A stretch of 5,198 nt of DNA. Origin: Pseudonocardia sp. (GTDB taxonomy: Bacteria > Actinomycetota > Actinomycetes > Mycobacteriales > Pseudonocardiaceae). The stretch is from the NCBI GenBank assembly GCA_030453005.1, contig JAKDLE010000270.1, positions 1-5,198 of the forward strand. The letters are read 5' to 3'. Below the pieces are notes generated by a model. The model made no database searches and had not been told where the DNA came from. It saw nothing but the letters and a program-made list of their open reading frames with translations. This document shows, piece by piece, positions 1 to 4,303 of this stretch; position 1 is the first letter of the stretch, and each line of letters begins with the position of its first letter. A program made the translations under genes and the position numbers.

Positions 1-536
1 CCGCCCGGCCGCTGTCGGCCTACGGGCTGGGCAAGCGCACCACCGAGGAGTACGGAGCGTGGTTCCGCCAGGCCCACGGCCTCGACGTGGTGACCCTGCG
101 CTACGGCAACGTCTACGGCCCCCGTCAGGACCCGAAGGGGGACGCGGGCGTCATCGCCATCTTCTGCGACCGGGTGCTCACCGGTACCGCGCCCACCGTG
201 TTCGGGGACGGCCGCCAGACCCGCGACTACGTGTTCGTCGGCGACATCGTGGCGGCTAACCTGGCGGCCGCCCGCGCGGGCGGGCTGCCGCACGCGGTCT
301 ACAACGTGGGCACCGGCACCGAGGTCGACGTCCTGGAGCTCATCGACGCGGTGGCCCGGGCCGCCGGGGTGCCTGCGGGGTCGTTCGTCCCCGAGCACCG
401 GCCGCAGCGGGCGGGCGAGGTCCTGCGCAGCTGCCTGGACGTCGCCCGGGCCCGGGCCGAGCTCGGCGTGGGCGAGCCCACCGCACTGACCGACGGGCTG
501 CGGGCCACGTTGGACTGGGTGCGCACCCTCTCATGA
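1..536 (+). CDS. GalE-like NAD-dependent sugar-nucleotide epimerase/dehydratase (5' end outside the window)
   Basis: Extended short-chain dehydrogenase/reductase acting on a nucleotide-bound sugar, most likely a UDP-hexose 4-epimerase-type enzyme in the cytoplasm. The reading frame is open from base 3, and the Rossmann half with the N-terminal GxxGxxG lies upstream of the window. Visible are the catalytic YxxxK pair (SAYGLGK; Tyr codon 21-23, Lys codon 33-35), the family block RYGNVYGPRQ, the substrate-binding stretch GVIAIFCDRVLTG, FGDGRQTRDYVFVGDIV, YNVGTGTEVDVLEL, and the C-terminal RPQRAGEVLRSCLD, which contacts the nucleotide-sugar in GalE relatives. About 177 residues are present; the family is usually 305-330. 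The stop codon lies inside the left edge of a large palindrome. It converges with the MerR gene. The family call is firm. The exact sugar (Glc/Gal, GlcNAc/GalNAc, or a dTDP/GDP sugar) cannot be fixed from this part. Confidence 0.93.
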   Translation, partial: ARPLSAYGLGKRTTEEYGAWFRQAHGLDVVTLRYGNVYGPRQDPKGDAGVIAIFCDRVLTGTAPTVFGDGRQTRDYVFVGDIVAANLAAARAGGLPHAVYNVGTGTEVDVLELIDAVARAAGVPAGSFVPEHRPQRAGEVLRSCLDVARARAELGVGEPTALTDGLRATLDWVRTLS

Positions 537-595
537 TCGGCGGAACCGGGACATAACCGCCACCGGTGGCGCGTATGTCCCGATCGCGGCGATCA
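534..595. terminator. Large imperfect palindrome between convergent genes, candidate bidirectional terminator
   Basis: All arms share one centre, between bases 564 and 565. The core 558-571 (CGCCACCGGTGGCG) is perfect. After two mismatches it continues as CGGGACATA (547-555) against TATGTCCCG (574-582). An outer arm, TGATCG-type sequence at 534-539 against 590-595, is also symmetric, with several mismatches between. A transcript from either strand could fold into a long hairpin. It has no U-tract, as is common for actinobacterial terminators. It sits just after the epimerase stop and before the end of the converging MerR gene, which fits a shared terminator. A dyad-symmetric protein-binding site is the alternative. 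Confidence 0.6.
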
Positions 596-600
596 CCGTC

Positions 601-638
601 GCTCAGTGCGCCGAGGTGAGCTCAGTGCGCCGAGGTGA
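601..638. repeat. Perfect 19-bp tandem duplication (two copies)
   Basis: The unit GCTCAGTGCGCCGAGGTGA occurs at 601-619 and again at 620-638 with no difference and no spacer, followed by GC, the first two bases of a further copy. The unit length is not a multiple of three. On the minus strand each copy carries an in-frame TGA at the end of a short open stretch (622-684, ending LTSAH), so the duplication looks like replication slippage at the end of a former or very small reading frame. No binding protein can be named. Confidence 0.9.
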
Positions 639-752
639 GCTGCCCGGCCAGCCGCTCGTGGCGGACGCGGCCGGTGGTGTTCATCCCGGTGATCGCAGGG
701 GGCAGCGGTGGTCATCGGCACCTTCGGGGAGCGGGCCGGTGTGACGCTCGGG

Positions 753-1274
753 TCACCGATCCTGCGTGCCCTGCCGGACCTCGCTGCGCAGCCGGGCCAC
801 GAACTCCTCCACCTCGCCGACCTGGGCCCGCAGCTTGTCCAGCCGCCGCTCCGCGCGATCGACGAACGAGGCGAGCTGCGCGGCATAGTGGGCGCGCTCC
901 GCCCCCGCCGCGCTGCTGCGGGGCCAGACCAGTGCCTGCACCCGGTCGGACTCGTCCGGGGTGCTCTCGGCCAGCAGCTCACGGATGCGCATCAGCTCCC
1001 GCATCTCCTCGAGGGTGAGGTCGAGGGGCTTCATGAACCGGAGCAGGCGCAGCCGGGCGACGTCGTCCTCGCTGTAGAGACGGAACCCGCCCGCACTGCG
1101 CGCCGTCGGCGTGACCAGCCCCATCTCCTCCCAGTGGCGGATGGTGCGGATCGACAGCCCGATGCGCCGCGCGACCTCCCCGATCTGGACCGTTGGGGCC
1201 GGGCGCGAGGAGTCGTGGGGCGCGTCGGCAGCCGCGGTGTCACGTGCAGGCATCTGAGCATCATGCCGCACCAC
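753..1274 (-). CDS. MerR-family transcriptional regulator
   Basis: Cytoplasmic DNA-binding regulator of 173 residues. After a variable N-terminal tail of about 28 residues comes the MerR winged helix-turn-helix: VQIGEVARRIGLSIRTIRHWEEMGL (residues 29-53, helix-turn-helix), then the wing with GGFRLYSEDDVARL (62-75), then LRFMKPLDLTLEEMREL. Residues about 126-168 form a charged helix (ERAHYAAQL...LRSEV) typical of the MerR dimerisation coiled coil. The protein has no cysteine, so it is not a thiol, metal or iron-sulfur sensor of the classic MerR, CueR or SoxR kind, and it has no large C-terminal ligand domain. The start is GTG at 1274 or the next codon, GTG at 1271. An AGGA lies 6 bases before the latter and 3 before the former; ATG at 1253 lacks a clear ribosome site. 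The 93-bp gap (1275-1367) from the upstream same-strand cytidylyltransferase gene could hold its own promoter, but I see no clear boxes. Its targets are unknown. Confidence 0.93.
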   Translation of the reverse strand: MVRHDAQMPARDTAAADAPHDSSRPAPTVQIGEVARRIGLSIRTIRHWEEMGLVTPTARSAGGFRLYSEDDVARLRLLRFMKPLDLTLEEMRELMRIRELLAESTPDESDRVQALVWPRSSAAGAERAHYAAQLASFVDRAERRLDKLRAQVGEVEEFVARLRSEVRQGTQDR

Positions 1275-1367
1275 GGGTCCTGAAGGTCGTCACGGGGGTT
1301 GGTCGCCGACGATCGGGTAGGTCGACGCCCGAGCCGGGGCAGTCGCCACCGGCACTCCCACGTCACG

Positions 1368-2036
1368 TCACAGCGCGTCGCGTTCCGACGCGATCCGGTC
1401 GAGGACCGCGAGCTCGTACGGGGTCGTGACGTGCAGGTTGGCGAACTCGCCCGGAACCGTCTCCACGCGGTGGCCGCGCTCGACGAGCAGGCCGGAGTCC
1501 TCGACCGGGCGAGGGTGGTCGGCGTGCACCGCGCGGAGCACCGACACGCGGTAGGCCTGCGGGGTCTGGGTGATCACGAGGTCGTCCTTGGGCAGCGTCT
1601 GCACCACCCGACCGTCGCGGACCCGCTGCACGACGTCGTGGATCGGGACCACCGGCACCGCACCGTCGGCGCCCGCCCGCACACAGCCGATCACCGATCG
1701 GAACAGGGCGAGCGGCGCCAGCGGGTGCGCCGGGTCGGCGACCACGGCGATCGCCGCGTCCGCGGGCAGCGCCGCGAGACCGGCCCGCAGCGACTCCGCA
1801 CGGTGGTCACCGCCCGCGACGACGACGTCCACCGGTGGACCGTCCCATTCGTGGCCCGGCGGGAGCACCAGCACCACGCCGTCGCACGCCGTCCGGGCCG
1901 TGCCCACCGTGCGGTCGACCATCCGCTCGCCGCCGAGCCGCTCGAACTGCTTGCTCCGCGGGCCGAACCGCCGGGCGCCGCCGGCAGCCAGGACGATGGC
2001 CCACACCGCGCCACCCTCGACTACCACATCCGACAC
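1368..2036 (-). CDS. IspD/TarI-family cytidylyltransferase (2-C-methyl-D-erythritol 4-phosphate cytidylyltransferase-like), divergent
   Basis: Family members transfer CMP from CTP to a polyol phosphate: IspD makes CDP-methylerythritol in the MEP isoprenoid pathway, and TarI/Bcs1 makes CDP-ribitol for wall polymers. The 222 residues fit the usual length of about 230. Motifs seen: nucleotide loop AIVLAAGGARRFG (13-25) with Lys29 in SKQF, GGDHRAESLRAGL (75-87), VVADPAHP (98-105) with the metal-binding Asp101, PIHDVVQRV (131-139), QTPQAY (157-162), EDSGLLVERG (179-188) and NLHVTTPYEL (200-209). By recalled alignment to E. coli IspD, Lys27 and Asp106 are kept, but Arg109, Thr140, Arg157 and Lys213 appear as His104, Val135, Lys150 and His202. 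The substrate may therefore not be methylerythritol phosphate. The start is GTG 2036, because the fold begins 10 residues later and a GAGAGG precedes it; the longer frame from 2150 encodes arginine-rich nonsense. It is divergent from the rmlC-like gene and upstream of merR on the same strand. Confidence 0.85.
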   Translation of the reverse strand: MSDVVVEGGAVWAIVLAAGGARRFGPRSKQFERLGGERMVDRTVGTARTACDGVVLVLPPGHEWDGPPVDVVVAGGDHRAESLRAGLAALPADAAIAVVADPAHPLAPLALFRSVIGCVRAGADGAVPVVPIHDVVQRVRDGRVVQTLPKDDLVITQTPQAYRVSVLRAVHADHPRPVEDSGLLVERGHRVETVPGEFANLHVTTPYELAVLDRIASERDAL

Positions 2037-2155
2037 GGGCCCGCCTCTCGATCGGGGATGGAAACGCCGATCATGCCTGCTCCCGGGACGGGCGCGGGGC
2101 GAACGTAGAGTCGGCCGTCGACGCCCCACGACCGAGTAAGGACACGTCACCTCAG
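2037..2155. promoter_or_regulatory. Divergent intergenic control region
   Basis: These 119 bases separate the starts of two divergent genes and must hold both promoters unless transcription comes from further away. GATCGG (2050-2055) and CCGATC (2067-2072) form a 6-bp inverted repeat with an 11-base spacer, next to the minus-strand ribosome site, so a bound protein could shut off the cytidylyltransferase gene. TAGAGT at 2106-2111 resembles an actinobacterial -10 box for the rightward operon, but I see no convincing -35. AAGGA at 2138-2142 is the only ribosome-site-like sequence before the ATG at 2156, at a long spacing of 13 bases. Confidence 0.4.
2044..2049 (-). promoter_or_regulatory. Ribosome binding site fixing the start of the cytidylyltransferase
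   Basis: On the minus strand the sequence reads GAGAGG, then 7 bases, then GTG (2036). This purine-rich match to the anti-Shine-Dalgarno, at good spacing, supports the GTG start over the more distal start at 2150, which would extend the protein into the divergent control region. Confidence 0.6.
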
Positions 2156-2704
2156 ATGCAGATCACGCCCACTTCCCTCGCCGGGGCCGCCCTGGTCGAC
2201 CTCAAGCGGCTGGAGGACGAGCGCGGGTTCTTCGCGCGGTCATTCTGTCGACAGGAGTTCGCCGACGCGGGCCTCGACCCACTGGTCGAGCAGTCGAACG
2301 TGTCGTTCAACCACCGCTCCGGCACGCTGCGCGGCTTCCACTACCAGATCGCGCCGAACCAGGAGGCCAAGCTCGTCCGCTGCCTGCGCGGCTCCATCTA
2401 CGACGTCATCGTCGACCTGCGGCCCGACTCCCCCACGTACCTGCAGCACTTCGGTGCCGAGCTCAACGACGACAACCGCACGGCCCTCTACGTGCCGCGC
2501 GACTTCGCGCACGCCTATCTGACGCTCACCGACGGCGCGGAGGTGCTCTACAACGTGAGCACCAGCTACGCCCCCGGTTTCGAGCGCGGCCTGCGCTGGG
2601 ACGATCCGCAGCTGGGCGTCGACTGGCCCACCGCGGTGACGACGATCTCGGAGAAGGACGCGGCGTGGCCGCTGCTCTCCGAGGTGGAGGTGTCCGCTCG
2701 ATGA
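2156..2704 (+). CDS. rmlC: RmlC-type dTDP-4-dehydrorhamnose 3,5-epimerase family protein
   Basis: Cupin-fold epimerase that inverts C3 and/or C5 of a nucleotide-linked 4-keto-6-deoxysugar, as in dTDP-rhamnose and other deoxysugar pathways; cytoplasmic. The 182 residues match the usual family length. The N-terminal motif DERGFFARSF (21-30) is followed by TLRGFHYQ (57-64) with Arg59 and His62, Lys72 in AKLVR, YDVIVDLRPDSPTY (82-95), YVPRDFAHAY (112-121), Tyr132, Tyr138 in STSYAPG, RWDDPQLGVDWP (147-158) and SEKDAAWPLL (165-174) with Asp168. The His62-Asp168 dyad, Lys72 and the base/acid tyrosine are therefore all present, so the enzyme should be active. Departures from classic RmlC are AHAY instead of AHGF and TYLQHFG instead of TFGxWVG. 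The start is ATG 2156, because homology begins there; the upstream open stretch from 1835 is antisense to the neighbour. Its stop overlaps the next ATG by 4 bases, implying translational coupling. No rmlA, rmlB or rmlD is in view, so the substrate is open (3-epimerase or CDP-sugar variants are possible). Confidence 0.92.
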   Translation: MQITPTSLAGAALVDLKRLEDERGFFARSFCRQEFADAGLDPLVEQSNVSFNHRSGTLRGFHYQIAPNQEAKLVRCLRGSIYDVIVDLRPDSPTYLQHFGAELNDDNRTALYVPRDFAHAYLTLTDGAEVLYNVSTSYAPGFERGLRWDDPQLGVDWPTAVTTISEKDAAWPLLSEVEVSAR

Positions 2705-3984
2705 TCATCGTGGACACCGCATTGGCGCGCCGCGAGGCCGAGGGCCGCCCCATCCGCGTCGGCATGGTGGGCGCCGGGTTCATGGGCCGCGGCCTCGCCA
2801 ACCAGATCGTCAACTCGGTACCGGGCATGCTCCTGGTCGCGATCGCCAACCGTACGATCGCCACCGCCGAGCGGGCCTACGTCGAGGCGGGCCTCGAGCC
2901 GGTCCGGGTGGACGGCACCTCCGAGCTGGACGCGGCGATCGCCGCGGGCAGGCCCGCCGTCCTCGACGACGCGTTCGCCCTCATCGCGAGCGAGCAGATC
3001 GACTGCATCGTCGACGTCACCGGCGCGGTGGAGTTCGGCGCCCGGGTCACGGTCGCGGCGATCGACCGGGCGTTGCCCGTCGTCACGATGAACGCCGAGC
3101 TGGACGGCACGGTCGGACCCCTGCTCGCGCACCGGGCACGGGCCGCGGGCGTCGTGCTGACCGGGGTGGACGGGGACCAGCCCGGCGTCCAGGGCAACCT
3201 GCTGCGCTTCGTGCAGGGCATCGGCGTCACCCCACTCGTCTCCGGCAACATCAAGGGGCTGCAGGACGAGTACCGCAACCCCACCACGCAGAAGGGCTTC
3301 GCGGAGCGCTGGGGCCAGGACCCGTACATGGTCACCAGCTTCGCGGACGGCACGAAGGTCTCCTTCGAGGAGGCCATCGTCGCCAACGCCTTCAATTTCA
3401 CCGTGCCCAAGCGGGGCATGAACGGGTGGGACCACGCGGGCCACGTCGATGAGCTCACCGAGCGCTATGACGTCGACGAGCTGCGCGAGCTCGGCGGCAT
3501 CGTCGACTACGTCGTCGGCTCGCAGCCCGGTCCCGGCATCTACGTGCTGGGTACCCACGACGACCCGAAGCAGCGCCACTACCTGGAGCTCTACAAGCTC
3601 GGCAAGGGGCCGCTGTACAGCTTCTACACGCCGTATCACCTGTGCCACTTCGAGGTGCCCACCACGATCGCCCGTGCGGTCGACTTCGCCGACGCGGCGC
3701 TCACCCCGCCCGGCGGCCCGCGCGTCGACGTCCTTGCGACCGCGAAGCACGACCTGAGGGCCGGGCAGACCGTCGACGGGCTGGGGGGCTACGACACCTA
3801 CGGCCTGGCCGAGTCGACGCCGGTCGCGCGGGCCGAGAACCTGCTGCCGATGGGCGTCGCGGAGGGCTGCGTCCTCACCCGGGACGTCGCGAAGGACGCC
3901 GTGCTCACCTACGCGGACGTGACCCTGCCGCAGGGCCGTCTCATCGACCAGCTGCGGGAGGAGCAGGACAAGCTGTACGCGTGA
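2701..3984 (+). CDS. NAD(P)-dependent oxidoreductase with C-terminal SAF domain (predicted homoserine dehydrogenase / DRL-like family)
   Basis: Cytoplasmic dehydrogenase of 427 residues. The N-terminal Rossmann fold starts with IRVGMVGAGFMGRGLANQI (18-36; GxGxxG at 24-29), with the second nucleotide-binding element around VAIANR (46-51). IDCIVDVTGAVEFG (100-113) and the conserved MNAELD (130-135) and DGDQPG (157-162) follow in the homoserine-dehydrogenase-like NAD-binding layout. The middle contains the family-typical GNIKGLQDEYRNPTTQKGFAER-type stretch and SFEEAIVANAFNF. From about 342 to 412 lies an SAF domain (DVLATAKHDLRAGQTVDG... to ...LTYADVTLP), a small fold also found in sialic acid synthase and UxaA. 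This is the architecture of COG4091. From memory, Brucella DRL, which reduces and rearranges DXP to MEP, belongs to the same family, but other members act on unknown substrates. It has no homoserine dehydrogenase catalytic domain and sits among sugar genes, so a role in threonine synthesis is unlikely. The start is ATG 2701: GGAGGT lies 9 bases upstream, and it overlaps the rmlC-like stop. Confidence 0.88.
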   Translation: MIIVDTALARREAEGRPIRVGMVGAGFMGRGLANQIVNSVPGMLLVAIANRTIATAERAYVEAGLEPVRVDGTSELDAAIAAGRPAVLDDAFALIASEQIDCIVDVTGAVEFGARVTVAAIDRALPVVTMNAELDGTVGPLLAHRARAAGVVLTGVDGDQPGVQGNLLRFVQGIGVTPLVSGNIKGLQDEYRNPTTQKGFAERWGQDPYMVTSFADGTKVSFEEAIVANAFNFTVPKRGMNGWDHAGHVDELTERYDVDELRELGGIVDYVVGSQPGPGIYVLGTHDDPKQRHYLELYKLGKGPLYSFYTPYHLCHFEVPTTIARAVDFADAALTPPGGPRVDVLATAKHDLRAGQTVDGLGGYDTYGLAESTPVARAENLLPMGVAEGCVLTRDVAKDAVLTYADVTLPQGRLIDQLREEQDKLYA

Positions 3985-3985
3985 C

Positions 3986-4083
3986 TCGGACGGCATCCGG
4001 GACAACACGCCGGTCGTGAGGGAGCGCCTGCCCAAGGGCCTGGTCGACATCGGCGGCCGCCCAGGCATGTGGCGCAGATGAAA
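3986..4083 (+). pseudogene. Decayed N-terminal fragment of a sugar-1-phosphate nucleotidyltransferase
   Basis: Frame 3986-4081 reads SDGIRDNTPVV, then RERLPKGLVDIGGRPGMW, then a stop. This matches the start of NTP-transferase enzymes, especially glucose-1-phosphate cytidylyltransferases, whose N-terminus runs GGxGTRxR(D/E)xT...PKPMVxIGGRPILWHIMK. The first 10 or so residues with the GGxGTR loop are missing. The expected WHxMK continues only after a one-base shift: TGG at 4070-4072, then ATG AAA at 4078-4083, with 5 bases instead of 6 between. GTG at 3981 overlaps the oxidoreductase stop and may be the old start codon, now out of frame. Nothing recognisable follows, so about 220 residues are lost. 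I read this as a deletion scar of a gene that once followed the oxidoreductase in the operon. The stretch is short, so chance resemblance is not excluded. Confidence 0.5.
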
Positions 4084-4123
4084 CCCGGTTGCCACTGCGC
4101 GTACCGAGGCGCCGGCACCCGGG
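4084..4123 (+). terminator. Candidate terminator hairpin after the rmlC-like/oxidoreductase operon
   Basis: CCCGGTTGCC (4084-4093) pairs with GGCACCCGGG (4114-4123) with one mismatch, and a few extra pairs extend into the loop (4096-4098 with 4109-4111). It is GC-rich and lies about 100 bases past the oxidoreductase stop, directly after the pseudogene fragment. No U-tract follows. It is a plausible intrinsic-type terminator for an actinomycete; the long loop keeps confidence modest. Confidence 0.4.
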
Positions 4124-4140
4124 CGAGACCGGCACCGAGT

Positions 4141-4217
4141 CGTGACTTACCGTGATTGAAATCGGGAAATATCTCTCACCGTAGTCACAACTGCCTCACT
4201 GACACCATCAGGTGTCA
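4141..4217 (+). promoter_or_regulatory. AT-richer probable promoter zone with operator-like palindrome
   Basis: This stretch is clearly less GC-rich than its surroundings, as promoters in high-GC genomes usually are. TTGAAA at 4156-4161 resembles a -35 box. TAGTCA at 4182-4187 could be a -10 box, but the spacer of 20 is longer than ideal. GTGACT (4142-4147) and AGTCAC (4183-4188) form an inverted repeat that brackets this zone. A tight palindrome, TGACACC-ATCA-GGTGTCA, occupies 4200-4217, just downstream of the presumed start of transcription, where a repressor would block it. It presumably controls the secreted hydrolase gene; no regulator can be named. Confidence 0.4.
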
Positions 4218-4237
4218 CCAGTATGAAGGAGATTGCT

Positions 4238-4283
4238 AGGGGTAGGACAGCGCTCAGCGCACAGTCGGAGCGTCTCAACCCCT
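4238..4283 (+). promoter_or_regulatory. Foldable 5' leader of the glycoside hydrolase gene
   Basis: AGGGGT (4238-4243) is complementary to ACCCCT (4278-4283), and inside it GCGCTC (4250-4255) pairs with GAGCGT (4268-4273, one G-U pair), leaving a 12-base loop. The structure ends 20 bases before the ATG at 4304 and could influence translation or mRNA stability. It does not match a riboswitch family I can recognise. A two-stem leader of this size can also occur by chance in GC-rich sequence. Confidence 0.3.
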
Positions 4284-4303
4284 CTCCGAGTGGCAGGTAG
4301 AGC

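Noticed and set aside
708..1283. 191-codon plus-strand open frame
   Set aside because: It is antisense to the MerR gene, whose helix-turn-helix motif is unambiguous.
1299..2108. 269-codon plus-strand open frame
   Set aside because: It is antisense to the cytidylyltransferase, rich in Arg and His with no motif; the opposite strand has clear IspD-family motifs.
2037..2150. N-terminal extension of the cytidylyltransferase to 2150
   Set aside because: The extra residues are Arg/Pro-rich and unlike the family, a good ribosome site precedes GTG 2036, and the extension would consume the divergent promoter region.
2701..3984. True homoserine dehydrogenase for threonine/methionine synthesis
   Set aside because: Only the NAD-binding part resembles it; the catalytic and ACT regions are absent, an SAF domain ends the protein, and the neighbours are sugar genes.
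2566..4095. 509-codon open frame on the minus strand
   Set aside because: It lies antisense to the oxidoreductase gene, is rich in Arg, Val, Gly and Asp without domains, and its length follows from strong third-position GC bias of the real gene.
4200..4303. Known riboswitch (for example the ydaO c-di-AMP type seen before actinobacterial wall-lytic genes)
   Set aside because: The conserved sequence blocks of that class were not found; only generic stems are present.
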